Source: Marinobacter xestospongiae (GTDB taxonomy: Bacteria; Pseudomonadota; Gammaproteobacteria; Pseudomonadales; Oleiphilaceae). From it: a stretch of DNA of 64,000 bases. Within the stretch, counting starts at the first letter, position 1. Every line of letters begins with the position of its first letter. This document shows positions 28,730 to 40,564 of this stretch, in pieces. Where the stretch lies: NCBI RefSeq assembly GCF_023156385.1, contig NZ_JAKZAK010000004.1, positions 62,001 to 126,000 of the forward strand, read 5' to 3'. Made by a program: the position numbers and the translations under genes. Below the pieces are notes generated by a model that saw nothing but the letters and a program-made list of their open reading frames with translations, did no database searches and was not told the origin of the DNA.

Positions 28730-29602
28730 TTACCAGCCGGTCACTTCCTTCAGTGCGTCACCGATGTCAGCCAGGCTGCGTACGGTCTTAACACCAGCGT
28801 CTTCCAGAGCAGCGAACTTCTCGTCCGCAGTACCCTTACCACCGGCAATGATGGCACCGGCGTGGCCCATGCGCTTGCCAGGAGGCGCAGTCACACCGGC
28901 GATGTAGGATACCACCGGCTTGGTGACGTTGGCCTTGATGAAGGCCGCGGCTTCTTCCTCGGCGGTACCGCCGATCTCACCGATCATCACGATTGCCTCG
29001 GTCTGCGGATCTTCCTGCAGCAGCTTGAGGATGTCGATGAAGTTGGAGCCCGGAATCGGGTCGCCACCGATACCGATACAGGTAGACTGGCCGAAACCGT
29101 GGTCAGTGGTCTGCTTGACCGCTTCGTAGGTCAGAGTACCAGAGCGGGACACGATACCAACCTTGCCCGGCTTGTGGATGTGACCCGGCATGATGCCGAT
29201 CTTGCACTCGCCCGGCGTGATCACGCCCGGGCAGTTCGGCCCGATCATGCGAACGCCCTTCTGATCGACGTACTCTTTGGCGTACAGCATGTCGATGGTC
29301 GGGATGCCTTCGGTGATGCAGACAATCAGCTCGATGCCAGCGTCTGCCGCTTCGACGATCGCGTCTTTACAGAACGGCGCCGGTACGTAGATCACAGTTG
29401 CGGTTGCGCCAGTCTTTTCAACGGCTTCGCGAACGGTGTTGAACACCGGCAGGCCCAGGTGCTCGGTTCCGCCTTTACCGGGGCTGACACCACCAACCAT
29501 CTGGGTGCCGTACTCGATGGCCTGCTCAGAGTGGAAGGTGCCCTGGGCACCGGTGAAACCCTGGCAGATGACTTTGGTGTCTTTGTTGATCAGGACGCTC
29601 AT
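28730..29602 (-). CDS. sucD: Succinyl-CoA synthetase alpha subunit
   Basis: With SucC it converts succinyl-CoA to succinate and makes ATP or GTP. The 290 residues are full length. The N-terminal CoA-binding Rossmann segment ([22 protein letters not shown]) is present, as are [20 protein letters not shown] and the phosphohistidine loop [17 protein letters not shown]. The ATG overlaps the final base of the sucC stop, so the subunits are translationally coupled. Confidence 0.98.
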   Translation of the reverse strand: MSVLINKDTKVICQGFTGAQGTFHSEQAIEYGTQMVGGVSPGKGGTEHLGLPVFNTVREAVEKTGATATVIYVPAPFCKDAIVEAADAGIELIVCITEGIPTIDMLYAKEYVDQKGVRMIGPNCPGVITPGECKIGIMPGHIHKPGKVGIVSRSGTLTYEAVKQTTDHGFGQSTCIGIGGDPIPGSNFIDILKLLQEDPQTEAIVMIGEIGGTAEEEAAAFIKANVTKPVVSYIAGVTAPPGKRMGHAGAIIAGGKGTADEKFAALEDAGVKTVRSLADIGDALKEVTGW

Positions 29603-30768
29603 TACTTACCTCCCGCAGCTTTAACGACTTGCTCTGCAGCATCCGTCAGGCTGGTTGCAGCGATGATGTTCAGGCCGCTCTCTGCGAGCACTTTGGAGCC
29701 CAGTTCGGCGTTGTTACCTTCGAGACGGACAACCACGGGAACCTTCACGCCCACTTCCTTGACCGCACCGATGATGCCTTCAGCAATCATGTCGCAACGA
29801 ACGATGCCGCCGAAGATGTTTACCAGAACCGCCTGAACCGCGTCGTCAGACAGGATGATCTTGAACGCCTCGGTGACACGCTCTTTGGTCGCGCCGCCAC
29901 CTACGTCGAGGAAGTTGGCCGGCTGGCCACCGTGCAGCTTGACGATGTCCATGGTGCCCATGGCCAGGCCTGCGCCGTTAACCATGCAACCGATGTTGCC
30001 TTCCAGTGCCACGTAGTTCAGTTCCCACTTGGCCGCATCGGCCTCACGCTGATCTTCCTGGGAGGGATCGTGCATCTCGTGGACTTTCTTCTGACGGTAC
30101 AGGGCGTTGCTGTCGACGTTGATCTTGGCGTCGAGGCAGTGCAGATCGCCTTCGTCAGTCACGACCAGCGGGTTCACTTCCAGCAGTGCCAGGTCGTGGT
30201 CTTCAAACAGTTTCGCCAGACCCATGAAGATCTTGGTGAACTGACCAATCTGCTTGCCCTGCAGGCCCAGTTTGAAGGCCAGCTCGCGACCCTGGTACGG
30301 CAGTGCGCCAACCAGCGGATCGACTTCGGCCTTGAGGATCTTCTCCGGGGTTTCTTCGGCCACTTTCTCGATCTCGACACCACCTTCAGTGGATGCCATG
30401 AACACGATACGACGGGTGCCACGGTCTACAACCGCACCCAGGTACAGTTCCTGATCGATATCGGTAAGGGACTCAACAAGAATCTTGCTGACCGGCTGAC
30501 CGTTCTCGTCGGTCTGGTAGGTGACCAGGTTCTTGCCCAGCCAGTTCTCGGCGAAGGCACGGATTTCGTCCTTGCTCTTGACCAGCTTCACACCACCAGC
30601 CTTGCCGCGACCACCGGCGTGAACCTGGGCTTTCACAACCCAGCCGTCGCCACCGATTTCGTCCGCCGCAGCTGCCGCGTCTTTGGGGGTATCGCAGGCA
30701 ATGCCCTTGGATACTGGCAGGCCGTACTCAGCAAACAGCTGCTTGGCCTGATATTCGTGCAAATTCAT
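29602..30768 (-). CDS. sucC: Succinyl-CoA synthetase beta subunit
   Basis: This is the nucleotide-binding subunit of succinyl-CoA synthetase. The 388 residues have an N-terminal ATP-grasp domain ([37 protein letters not shown]) and a C-terminal CoA-ligase domain with [20 protein letters not shown] and [15 protein letters not shown]. It begins the sucCD pair, separated from lpd by 219 bases. Confidence 0.98.
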   Translation of the reverse strand: MNLHEYQAKQLFAEYGLPVSKGIACDTPKDAAAAADEIGGDGWVVKAQVHAGGRGKAGGVKLVKSKDEIRAFAENWLGKNLVTYQTDENGQPVSKILVESLTDIDQELYLGAVVDRGTRRIVFMASTEGGVEIEKVAEETPEKILKAEVDPLVGALPYQGRELAFKLGLQGKQIGQFTKIFMGLAKLFEDHDLALLEVNPLVVTDEGDLHCLDAKINVDSNALYRQKKVHEMHDPSQEDQREADAAKWELNYVALEGNIGCMVNGAGLAMGTMDIVKLHGGQPANFLDVGGGATKERVTEAFKIILSDDAVQAVLVNIFGGIVRCDMIAEGIIGAVKEVGVKVPVVVRLEGNNAELGSKVLAESGLNIIAATSLTDAAEQVVKAAGGK

Positions 30769-30949
30769 AGTTTTTGTCCCGCTTATTGATGGAGGATAAC
30801 CATATACGGAATTTGAATCCGCCAGATCCTGTCGGCATCACACCCAGGGGTCTGATCACGACAGGTACCTGTACGCGAATCCGGTATGGCCCACGGGGGA
30901 TCACCCCTGCCGGCCGGAACACGCTCGAGAACGCCACCTTAATGACAAC

Positions 30950-30971
30950 GGGGCGCCGACTTTGGCGCCCC
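30950..30971. terminator. Hairpin downstream of lpd, weak terminator candidate
   Basis: GGGGCGCC at 30950-30957 pairs perfectly with GGCGCCCC at 30964-30971. There is no clear T run on either side, so it may attenuate or protect mRNA ends rather than terminate. It lies 16 bases past the lpd stop. Elsewhere in this lpd-sucC spacer, CCTGTCG and CGACAGG near 30830-30860 form a second, wider inverted repeat. Confidence 0.35.
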
Positions 30972-30987
30972 TGTTCTGCGAACTGCG

Positions 30988-32430
<1,443 letters not shown>

Positions 32431-32482
32431 TTATCCTGTTTTCCGATTCGTTGAGTAACGGTGGTGTAGACGCCCGCAGGCG

Positions 32483-33700
32483 TCAAACGTCCAGCAGAAT
32501 CCGCGCCGGATCTTCCACCATCTCCTTGATAGCCACCAGGAACTGAACTGCTTCTTTTCCGTCGATCATACGGTGATCGTATGACAATGCCAGATACATC
32601 ATCGGCAGAATCACCACTTCACCGTTCACCGCCATCGGACGCTCCTGGATCTTGTGCATACCCAGGATTGCCGTCTGCGGCGGGTTGAGGATCGGCGTGG
32701 ACATCAGGGAACCGAACACACCACCATTGGAAATGGTAAAGGTGCCGCCGGTCATTTCTTCGATGCCGAGCTTACCATCACGGGCTTTGGTGCCATATTC
32801 GACGATTTTCTTCTCGATATCGGACAGACCCATGGCATCGGTGTCACGCAGAACCGGTACCACCAGGCCACGGTCGCTGGACACGGCAACGCCAATGTCC
32901 TGGTAACCGTGGTAGACCATGTCATTACCGTCGATGGAGGCATTCACCATCGGGAAACGCTTCAGCGCTTCGGTGGCCGCCTTGACGAACAGGGACATGA
33001 AACCGAGCTTGATGCCATGACGCTTCTCGAAGCCGTCCTTGTACTGCTTGCGCAGATCCATCAGCGGCTTCATGTTGACTTCGTTGAAGGTGGTCAGCAT
33101 GGCGGCGTTCTGCTGGGCACTAACCAGACGCTTGGCAATGCTGGAGCGCAGACGGGTCATCGGTACCCGCTTCTCCGGACGCTCGCCGGCAGCAACCGGG
33201 GCGGCTGGTGCAGCGGCAGCTGCCGGCGCAGCGGCAGGGGCAGACTTGGCGCCGTCAACGTGCTTCTGAACGTCTTCCTTGGTCACCAGGCCATTCTTGC
33301 CGGTGCCCTGGATAGCGGACGGGTCAACGCCCTTCTCTTCCGCCAGCTTGCGGGCCGCCGGACTCAGCACTGCATCACCGCTGGCCGCTGCAGGCGCCTG
33401 TTCGGCTTCCGCCTTCTCGGCCGGCGCGTCTTTGGACTCGGCAGCCGGAGCGGAGCCAGCTGCACCTTCCTTGAACTTGGCAATGACTTCGCCGCTCTCG
33501 ACGGTATCGCCTTCACCCTTGATCACTTCCTCGATTACACCGTCAGCCGGAGCAACCACTTCGAGGACGACTTTGTCGGTTTCGATATCGACGATCAGCT
33601 CGTCCCGGGAACAGGCCTCACCAGGCTGCTTGTGCCAGGTCGCGACGGTGCCTTCAGCAACCGACTCGGGAAAAACAGGGGCTTTTATTTCAGTTGACAT
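32483..33700 (-). CDS. sucB: 2-oxoglutarate dehydrogenase E2, dihydrolipoyllysine succinyltransferase
   Basis: SucB carries the lipoyl arm and transfers succinyl groups to CoA. The 405 residues hold one N-terminal lipoyl domain with the lipoylated lysine in [11 protein letters not shown], a linker rich in Ala/Pro/Glu, a peripheral-subunit-binding domain ([20 protein letters not shown]) and a second Ala-rich linker. The catalytic domain ends with [17 protein letters not shown], including the active-site His and Asp. It is 25 bases after sucA and 55 before lpd. Confidence 0.97.
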   Translation of the reverse strand: MSTEIKAPVFPESVAEGTVATWHKQPGEACSRDELIVDIETDKVVLEVVAPADGVIEEVIKGEGDTVESGEVIAKFKEGAAGSAPAAESKDAPAEKAEAEQAPAAASGDAVLSPAARKLAEEKGVDPSAIQGTGKNGLVTKEDVQKHVDGAKSAPAAAPAAAAAPAAPVAAGERPEKRVPMTRLRSSIAKRLVSAQQNAAMLTTFNEVNMKPLMDLRKQYKDGFEKRHGIKLGFMSLFVKAATEALKRFPMVNASIDGNDMVYHGYQDIGVAVSSDRGLVVPVLRDTDAMGLSDIEKKIVEYGTKARDGKLGIEEMTGGTFTISNGGVFGSLMSTPILNPPQTAILGMHKIQERPMAVNGEVVILPMMYLALSYDHRMIDGKEAVQFLVAIKEMVEDPARILLDV

Positions 33701-33725
33701 CTCGGATCCTTAGTTCGGTAGCTCG

Positions 33726-36563
33726 TCAGATTTCAAACGCGTCGTTAACCAACTGCTTCTGCTCCTCGATATGAACCGAGGTGTAACCACAGGCAGGGGC
33801 AGCTGACGCCTCACGACCGGCATACTGGAGGTACAGCTTGGGATTCAGGCGCTGGAGCGCATTGCGCATATGGTGCTGACTGCAATACCAGGCGCCCTGG
33901 TTCATCGGCTCTTCCTGACACCAGACCACGTGCCTGAGCTTGGTGTAGGAGGCCAGAAGTTCATCCAGATCGTCCGCAGGGAACGGGTACAGCTGCTCGA
34001 TACGAACAATGGCCACGTCCTCGCGCTCATCTGCTTTCTTCTTCTCGAGAAGATCAAAATAGACCTTGCCACTGCACAGGATCAGGCGCTTCACCTTCTT
34101 CGGATCAGTCGGCTCTTTTTCCGGCAGTACAGTTTGGAAGGTGCCTTCGGTCAGGTCGTCCAGACCGGAGGTGGCTTCCTTGTGGCGCAGCAGACTCTTC
34201 GGCGTGATCGCCACCAGCGGCTTGCGCAGCGGACGCTTCACCTGGCGACGGAGCATGTGGAATACCTGCGCCGGCGTGGTCGGCACACACACCTGGATGT
34301 TGTGCTCGGCACACAGCTGCAGGAAGCGCTCCAGACGGGCCGAGCTGTGCTCTGGACCCTGACCTTCGTAGCCATGGGGCAACAGCAGGGTCAGGCCGCA
34401 GAGGCGTCCCCACTTGTGCTCACCACTGGTCAGGAACTGGTCAATCACCACCTGGGCACCGTTGGCGAAATCACCAAACTGCGCCTCCCAGACGATCAGG
34501 GCGTCCGGCGTGGTGGTAGCGTAACCGTATTCGAACGCCATGACTGCTTCTTCAGACAGCAGCGAGTCGTAGATATCGAAATCCGGCTGGTTCTCTTTGA
34601 GTTGCTGCAACGCAATGTGAGTCGAACCGTCTTTCTGGTTATGCAGCACGGCGTGACGGTGGGAGAAGGTACCACGCCCCACGTCCTGACCAGTCAAACG
34701 AATCGGGTGGCCTTCGTTCAGCAGGGTGGCGTAGGCCATCACTTCGCCATAACCCCAGTTGATCGGCAGAGCACCCGCCGTCATCTTGCTGCGGTCATCG
34801 ACAATCTTGGAGACCTGACGCTGTACCGAAAACCCTTCCGGTACCCGGGAGATCTTCTTGCCCAGACGCTGGATGGTTTTGAGCGCCACACTGGTTTTGC
34901 ACTTGGCGGTCCACTCATGACCCAGGTACGGCGACCAGTTCACATAGAGCTCGGTGTTGGGCTCTTTCACCAATGACTTGACCACGTGCTCGCCGTTATC
35001 CAGCGCATCGCGGTAATCCAGCTCCATCTGCTTGGATTCATCGGCGCTGATCACGCCCTTCTCCTGCAGCTGAGTGGCGTAGAGATCACGAGTGGTTTTC
35101 AGTTTGCGGATCTTGTCGTACATGATCGGCTGGGTTGCCGATGGCTCGTCAGCCTCGTTATGGCCACGACGGCGGTAGCAAACCAGATCGATAACTACGT
35201 CATGCTTGAACTCATGACGGAAGTCCATCGCAATCTGGGACGCGAACAGCACGGCTTCCGGATCGTCGGCATTAACGTGCAGGATCGGCGCCTGAACCAT
35301 CTTGGCGACGTCGGTGCAATATTCCGTCGAACGGGCATCTTCCTGCTTGCTGGTGGTGAAGCCGACCTGGTTGTTAATGACGATGTGGATGGTGCCGCCG
35401 ACACCGTAACCACGGGTCTGGGACATCTGGAAGGTTTCCATCACCACGCCCTGACCGGCAAACGCCGCGTCACCGTGCATGATGATCGGCAGTACCTGGG
35501 TGCCATCCTGGTCGTCACGGCGGGTCTGACGGGCACGCACGGAGCCCTCAACCACCGGCGACACGATCTCCAGGTGAGACGGGTTGAACGCCAGCGCCAG
35601 ATGCACTTCGCCACCCTCGGTCATCACGTTGGACGAGAACCCCTGGTGGTACTTGACGTCACCAGAGCCGGAGGCCGCCATCTTCTTGCCTTCGAACTCG
35701 TCGAACAGCTCCTTGGGATTCTTGCCCAGAGTGTTGACCAGCACGTTCAGACGGCCACGGTGCGCCATGCCCAAGACAATTTCCTTGGCGCCGTAACTGC
35801 CCGCACGCTGGATCAGCTCGTCCAGGCACGGAATCAGGCTTTCGCCCCCTTCCAGCCCGAAGCGCTTGACGCCGGGGTAACGGGAACCCAGATACTTCTC
35901 CAGGCCTTCCGCAGCGGTCAGTCGTTCCAGCAGGTGGCGTCGGGTGGTGACCTCGTAGTCCGGTTTGGAGCGAACCGGTTCCATGCGGCGCTGGAACCAG
36001 CGCTTGATGCGGGTATCCACCACATGCATGTATTCCGCGCCGATGTTGCCGCAGTAGGTTTCCTGCAGGCCATCGACGATATCGCCGAGCTTCATGGTTT
36101 CGGCGCCGAAATTCAGGGACCCGGTCTGGAATTCCAGATCACGGTCGGCGTCGGAAAGCTCATGGAACGACAGACTCAGATCTTCAACAGGCGGACGGAC
36201 CATAACCCCGAGAGGGTCAAGCGTGGCCTGTTGATGGCCGCGGAAGCGGAATGCGTTGATCAGCTGGAGGACACGGATCTGCTTCTTGTCGGCGTCGGAG
36301 GTGGCGCTGGCCGGAACACCGTTGGCAGACAGGGCACGCTGGTTGCGTGAGATGTGTTCAAACTGTTCACGAATGGAAGAATGGTTGATGTCGGGACCCT
36401 GATGGCCGTCGACACTGGGCAGCTTGTCGAAATAGCTGCGCCATTCTTCGGGAACCGAATTGGGATCGGTCAGGTAGGTTTCAAAAAGCTCTTCAACATA
36501 GGCCAGATTTCCTCCCTGCAGGTGGGAAGTCTGCCATAACTGCTCCATTATGCTTTCATGCAT
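33726..36563 (-). CDS. sucA: 2-oxoglutarate dehydrogenase E1
   Basis: This thiamine-diphosphate decarboxylase is the first subunit of the 2-oxoglutarate dehydrogenase complex. From the ATG at 36563 (AGGTGAG nine bases before) it has 945 residues, the family length; the N-terminus MHESIMEQLWQTSHL lines up with Pseudomonas SucA, so the 23 codons upstream are rejected. ThDP-binding and catalytic segments include LGMAHRGRLNVLVN, KYHQGFSSN, AFNPSHLEIVSPVVEG, GDAAFAGQGVV and INNQVGFTT. It leads sucA-sucB-lpd-sucC-sucD. Confidence 0.97.
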   Translation of the reverse strand: MHESIMEQLWQTSHLQGGNLAYVEELFETYLTDPNSVPEEWRSYFDKLPSVDGHQGPDINHSSIREQFEHISRNQRALSANGVPASATSDADKKQIRVLQLINAFRFRGHQQATLDPLGVMVRPPVEDLSLSFHELSDADRDLEFQTGSLNFGAETMKLGDIVDGLQETYCGNIGAEYMHVVDTRIKRWFQRRMEPVRSKPDYEVTTRRHLLERLTAAEGLEKYLGSRYPGVKRFGLEGGESLIPCLDELIQRAGSYGAKEIVLGMAHRGRLNVLVNTLGKNPKELFDEFEGKKMAASGSGDVKYHQGFSSNVMTEGGEVHLALAFNPSHLEIVSPVVEGSVRARQTRRDDQDGTQVLPIIMHGDAAFAGQGVVMETFQMSQTRGYGVGGTIHIVINNQVGFTTSKQEDARSTEYCTDVAKMVQAPILHVNADDPEAVLFASQIAMDFRHEFKHDVVIDLVCYRRRGHNEADEPSATQPIMYDKIRKLKTTRDLYATQLQEKGVISADESKQMELDYRDALDNGEHVVKSLVKEPNTELYVNWSPYLGHEWTAKCKTSVALKTIQRLGKKISRVPEGFSVQRQVSKIVDDRSKMTAGALPINWGYGEVMAYATLLNEGHPIRLTGQDVGRGTFSHRHAVLHNQKDGSTHIALQQLKENQPDFDIYDSLLSEEAVMAFEYGYATTTPDALIVWEAQFGDFANGAQVVIDQFLTSGEHKWGRLCGLTLLLPHGYEGQGPEHSSARLERFLQLCAEHNIQVCVPTTPAQVFHMLRRQVKRPLRKPLVAITPKSLLRHKEATSGLDDLTEGTFQTVLPEKEPTDPKKVKRLILCSGKVYFDLLEKKKADEREDVAIVRIEQLYPFPADDLDELLASYTKLRHVVWCQEEPMNQGAWYCSQHHMRNALQRLNPKLYLQYAGREASAAPACGYTSVHIEEQKQLVNDAFEI

Positions 36564-36882
36564 TTTGAATAGCTCACCTTGGGCTGGTGCGAGGGAGCTA
36601 ACTATGGTCGGCCAGGGGTATTGCACAGTCAATACGGGTTTTTACGGGATCGACTGTAGCCACCACAGCAAGCTCGGGCGATGCCCGGTCCTCGTGGTTT
36701 CTTATACTAAGTAAAGCCGCGACGAAACCTGTCAGGTCCACGTCACGGCTTTCGTAGTCTGAACCCCCTTACTACCTTTGACCATAAGCCTTTGGTTGAA
36801 GACCGCGCCCCGTTGCGCGGTCTTCGAGAGGGTCGCCAGCGAAATACCAGATCAGTATAGCCGGTCTTTGGCAGGCTGCAGC
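36564..36882. other. Intergenic region sdhB-sucA
   Basis: This 319-base spacer within the TCA block contains a perfect 11-bp hairpin (36798-36808 with 36815-36825, GAAGACCGCGC/GCGCGGTCTTC) just past sdhB. It has no T tract, so it may be an mRNA-processing or stabilising stem. A possible minus-strand -10 TATAAG at 36702-36707 would serve sucA, but I find no matching -35. No gene is seen. Confidence 0.45.
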
Positions 36883-37587
36883 TTAGGTGGCGCGCTGCAG
36901 GAGCAGATTGCGGATGTGACCGATGGCACGGGTCGGGTTAAGACCCTTCGGACACACGCTGACACAGTTCATGATGCCACGGCAACGGAATACGCTGAAC
37001 GGATCATCAAGACCGGCCAGACGCTCAGCCTGAGCCGTGTCACGGCTGTCCGCCAGGAAGCGGTATGCCTGCAACAGACCCGCCGGGCCCACAAACTTGT
37101 CCGGATTCCACCAGAAGGACGGGCACGAGGTGGAACAGCAGGCACACAGAATGCACTCGTACAGACCGTCAAGCTTCTCACGATCCTCCGGCGTCTGCAG
37201 GCGCTCGATGGCCGGCGGCGGCGTATCGTTGACCAGGTAAGGCTGAATCTTCTCGTACTGCTTGTAGAACAGACTCATATCCACCACCAGATCACGAATG
37301 ACCGGCAGCCCCGGCAGCGGGCGCAGAACCAGCTTGTCGTTCTTGACCACCTGGGAGAGCGGCGTGATACAGGCCAGACCGTTCTTGCCATTCATGTTCA
37401 TGCCGTCGGAACCGCACACCCCTTCGCGGCAGGAGCGACGATAGGCAACGGTGGAGTCACCTTCCTTCAACAGTGCCAGCACGTCCAGCACCATCAGGTC
37501 CTTGCCTTCAGGAATCTCCAGCTCCACGTCCTGCATGTAGGGCGCGTTGTCGGTTTCCGGGTTGTAACGATAGATGCTTACCAACAT
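36883..37587 (-). CDS. sdhB: Succinate dehydrogenase iron-sulfur subunit
   Basis: SdhB passes electrons from the flavin to ubiquinone through three clusters. The 234 residues hold the [2Fe-2S] site CREGVCGSDGMN with the later Cys of NGKNGLAC, the [4Fe-4S] site CILCACCSTSCP and the [3Fe-4S]/second site CRGIMNCVSVCPKGLNP. All expected cysteines are present. It is the last gene of sdhCDAB, 14 bases after sdhA. Confidence 0.98.
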   Translation of the reverse strand: MLVSIYRYNPETDNAPYMQDVELEIPEGKDLMVLDVLALLKEGDSTVAYRRSCREGVCGSDGMNMNGKNGLACITPLSQVVKNDKLVLRPLPGLPVIRDLVVDMSLFYKQYEKIQPYLVNDTPPPAIERLQTPEDREKLDGLYECILCACCSTSCPSFWWNPDKFVGPAGLLQAYRFLADSRDTAQAERLAGLDDPFSVFRCRGIMNCVSVCPKGLNPTRAIGHIRNLLLQRAT

Positions 37588-37601
37588 AACTGAATCCCCC
37601 C

Positions 37602-39374
37602 TTAGTACGTCCGAATCTTCGGCTCGAACGTGTCGACCGTCTTCGGTGCGAAGTTCACGTCGCGCTTGCCAACCCGCTGATCCAGCGGGAAGTACAGCGA
37701 GTGCTTCAGCCAGTTCTCATCATCACGCTCGGTAAAGTCGTTACGGGCGTGCGCCCCGCGACTTTCCTTGCGCTCGATGGCGGAAACGGCTGTCGCGTAG
37801 GCGACTTCGTAAAGGTTATCCAGCTCCAGCGCTTCAATACGTGCGGTATTGAACGCCTTGCTCTGGTCAGTCAGCTTGGTCTTGCGGACACGCTCGCCAA
37901 TCTGCTTGAGCAGGTCCAGACCTTTCTCCATGCTCTCCCCGTCACGGAATACACCGAAGTAGAGCTGCATGCAGTTCTGAAGGTCCTTACGAACCTCAGC
38001 CACATCCTCACCTTCAGACGCACTCTCAAGACGATCCAGGCGAGCCATCGCGCGCTTGATCTCTTCCTCGGTGGCGTCGTCGGTTTCAAAGCCTTCGCTG
38101 AGCATCTGCTCAATGTGCAGACCCGCGGCCCGGCCAAACACCACCAGGTCCAGCAGCGAGTTGCCACCCAGACGGTTGGCGCCGTGGACCGACACACAGG
38201 CAGCCTCGCCGCAGGCAAACAACCCTTCGACGACTTCGTCTTCGCCGTTGTCGTTCTGGCCCAGAACCTGACCACCAACGTTAGTCGGCAGACCACCCAT
38301 CATGTAGTGACAGGTCGGCACAACCGGCACCGGCGCCTTCACAGGGTCGACGTGAGCGAAGGTCTTGGACAGCTCACAGATGCCAGGCAGACGCAGGTTC
38401 AGAGTCTCTTCACCCAAGTGATCCAGCTTCAGCAGGACGTGATCCTTGTCCGGACCGCAACCACGGCCTTCAAGGATCTCCAGAACCATGGAGCGTGCAA
38501 CAACGTCACGGCCAGCCAGGTCTTTGGCGTTTGGCGCGTAACGCTCCATGAAGCGCTCACCTTCGGAGTTGATCAGGTAACCACCCTCACCCCGACAGCC
38601 TTCGGTCACCAGTACGCCAGCGCCGTGGATGCCGGTCGGGTGGAACTGCCACATCTCCATATCCTGCACCGCGAAGCCGGCGCGCAGCGCCATGCCGATA
38701 CCGTCACCGGTATTGATCAGGGCGTTGGTGGTGGAGGAGTAGATACGACCCGCGCCACCGGTGGCCAGAACGGTCGCCTTGGCCTTGATATAGGCCACTT
38801 CGCCGGACTCGATGTCGATAGCAACAACACCGACCACCTGGTTCTTGGCATTCTTGACCAGATCAACGGCGTACCACTCGTTCAGGAAGGTGGTACCGCC
38901 CTTCAGGTTTGCCTGGTACAGGGTGTGCAGCAGAGCATGACCGGTACGGTCGGCAGCTGCACAGGTACGAGCGGCCTGACCGCCCTTACCGAAGTCCTTG
39001 GACTGACCACCGAAAGGACGCTGATAGATACGGCCCTGCTCGGTGCGAGAGAAAGGCAGGCCCATGTGCTCAAGCTCGAACACAGCCTGGGGACCAACCG
39101 AACACATGTACTCAATGGCGTCCTGGTCACCGATGTAGTCGGAGCCCTTGACGGTGTCGTACATGTGCCAGCGCCAATCGTCATTGGGGTCAGCACTGGC
39201 GATCGCACAGGTGATACCGCCCTGGGCGGACACGGTGTGCGAACGGGTCGGGAATACCTTGGTGATACACGCGGTATTAACGCCAGACTCGGTCAGCTGC
39301 AGTGCGGCGCGCATACCTGCACCACCACCGCCGATCACAATGGCGTCGTAGGAAATAGTTTTGATATTAGCCAT
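37602..39374 (-). CDS. sdhA: Succinate dehydrogenase flavoprotein subunit
   Basis: SdhA oxidises succinate to fumarate with covalently bound FAD. The 590 residues include the dinucleotide fold [17 protein letters not shown], the FAD-linking His in [11 protein letters not shown], the substrate-binding [12 protein letters not shown] and the active-site Arg region [21 protein letters not shown]. The C-terminus [21 protein letters not shown] is typical. It starts three bases after the sdhD stop. Confidence 0.98.
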   Translation of the reverse strand: MANIKTISYDAIVIGGGGAGMRAALQLTESGVNTACITKVFPTRSHTVSAQGGITCAIASADPNDDWRWHMYDTVKGSDYIGDQDAIEYMCSVGPQAVFELEHMGLPFSRTEQGRIYQRPFGGQSKDFGKGGQAARTCAAADRTGHALLHTLYQANLKGGTTFLNEWYAVDLVKNAKNQVVGVVAIDIESGEVAYIKAKATVLATGGAGRIYSSTTNALINTGDGIGMALRAGFAVQDMEMWQFHPTGIHGAGVLVTEGCRGEGGYLINSEGERFMERYAPNAKDLAGRDVVARSMVLEILEGRGCGPDKDHVLLKLDHLGEETLNLRLPGICELSKTFAHVDPVKAPVPVVPTCHYMMGGLPTNVGGQVLGQNDNGEDEVVEGLFACGEAACVSVHGANRLGGNSLLDLVVFGRAAGLHIEQMLSEGFETDDATEEEIKRAMARLDRLESASEGEDVAEVRKDLQNCMQLYFGVFRDGESMEKGLDLLKQIGERVRKTKLTDQSKAFNTARIEALELDNLYEVAYATAVSAIERKESRGAHARNDFTERDDENWLKHSLYFPLDQRVGKRDVNFAPKTVDTFEPKIRTY

Positions 39375-39377
39375 CGA

Positions 39378-39722
39378 TTAAAGCCCCCAAAGAATCTGAA
39401 CACCCCAGACGATGTAGACGAACATCGCGAGTCCGCACACCGCCTGAATCAGGAAACGCGGCGCCATGGCCTTGACATAGTCAGTGGTCACGGTCCAAAG
39501 GCCAACCCAGGCGTGAGCGCCCAGGGAGATCAGCGCCAGCAGACTGAAGATGCGGAACCAGGTCTGACCGAACAGGGCGGACCAGGACTCGAAGTTCACA
39601 TCGGTGGTCAGAGCGAAACCGAGCATAAAGATTGTATAGAGGGCCAATACGTAGGCTGTCACACGCTGGATCAGCCAGTCATAGACACCGCTGCGACCGA
39701 GGTTCGTTACGCTGCTTACCAT
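39378..39722 (-). CDS. sdhD: Succinate dehydrogenase membrane anchor SdhD
   Basis: This is one of two membrane subunits that hold heme b and the quinone site. The 114 residues have three hydrophobic helices (YVLALYTIFMLGFALT, FSLLALISLGAHAWVGLWTV, QAVCGLAMFVYIVWGVQI). The heme-ligand-type His is in SLGAHAWVG, followed by the conserved TTDYVK. The ATG overlaps the sdhC stop by seven bases. Confidence 0.95.
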   Translation of the reverse strand: MVSSVTNLGRSGVYDWLIQRVTAYVLALYTIFMLGFALTTDVNFESWSALFGQTWFRIFSLLALISLGAHAWVGLWTVTTDYVKAMAPRFLIQAVCGLAMFVYIVWGVQILWGL

Positions 39723-40090
39723 ACCCAGACTCCTGCAAGAACGATGAGAATGACGGAGATGACGACCGTGGCCTTGGCGGCGAGTCGACCACTCTCCAGC
39801 TCTTCACCAATACCCATATCCATCAACAGGTGCTTGATTCCGGCTACCAGGTGGTACAGCAAGGCGGACAGGATGCCCCAGGCGATCAGCTTCGCAAGGA
39901 AGCCGTCCAGCAGTTCACTAACACGGGCGAAGCCTTCTTCCCCAGAAAGGGACACATCCAGACCGTACAGCATGAACGCAACACCAATAAAAATGATGAT
40001 GCCGCTGATGCGGTGCAGTATTGACGTGATGGCTGGCAGTGGAAAATGAAACTTGCCGAGATCGAGATTAACTGGTCGTTTGCTATTCAC
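39716..40090 (-). CDS. sdhC: Succinate dehydrogenase cytochrome b556 subunit SdhC
   Basis: This is the second heme b/quinone anchor. The chosen start is a GTG at 40088-40090 reading VNSKRPVNLDL, preceded by a GAGAG element. It matches the SdhC N-terminus KxRPVNLDL and gives 124 residues, the family size; the frame is open further upstream but without ATG or family similarity. Features are SILHRISGIIIFIGVAFMLYG and HLVAGIKHLLMDMG with the heme His, then a third helix. It begins the sdhCDAB operon. Confidence 0.92.
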   Translation of the reverse strand: MNSKRPVNLDLGKFHFPLPAITSILHRISGIIIFIGVAFMLYGLDVSLSGEEGFARVSELLDGFLAKLIAWGILSALLYHLVAGIKHLLMDMGIGEELESGRLAAKATVVISVILIVLAGVWVW

Positions 40091-40564
40091 AGCGCTCTCA
40101 CACTCTCTCTTTACTCCGCGTTCCCGGGAACCCGGCGCGGATGGTTGGTATGTAAGGATTGTCGTGCCAATTCGTCGCGGATATACGACGTCAAAACACG
40201 GTTGGTTCAGGAGGGAGAAACCACCGCACACAGACGTCGTTGCAGGCGAAGTGGATTGGTATATCCCCGATTCCGGGCTACGGATTATAAGGAGTGGGCT
40301 CTGGAATTACAAACCGGCAACGTCGCCAGGGCCCGGTAGACAAGGGGATAGAGGACCGACGAAAGCCTAATTGCGAAATGCTGCGCTGCCGATGCCAGGG
40401 AGCGGACAAAACGGCGATCCGGACCGGCGGGCTGCCTTTGATTTTACTGGAATTCCGCGCACGTGCATTGACAAAAAAAGCCAACAGCCTATATTTTGCC
40501 GCCAGTTTTGCCATAATACGCGCCTTCCCGCGCATCAAAAAATGCTGATAAATAGGAGAGCACC
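40091..40564. other. Divergent sdhC-gltA control region
   Basis: This 474-base spacer carries the gltA promoter at 40468-40495. For sdhC a minus-strand TATATC-like -10 is present around 40180-40195 but no firm -35. I see no RNA gene or coding frame. Such sdh-gltA divergent regions are normally regulated by carbon source and iron; no specific operator could be assigned. Confidence 0.5.
40468..40495 (+). promoter_or_regulatory. Sigma-70 promoter for gltA
   Basis: A perfect -35 TTGACA at 40468-40473 and -10 TATATT at 40490-40495, spacer 16, lie about 70 bases before the gltA ATG. Confidence 0.75.
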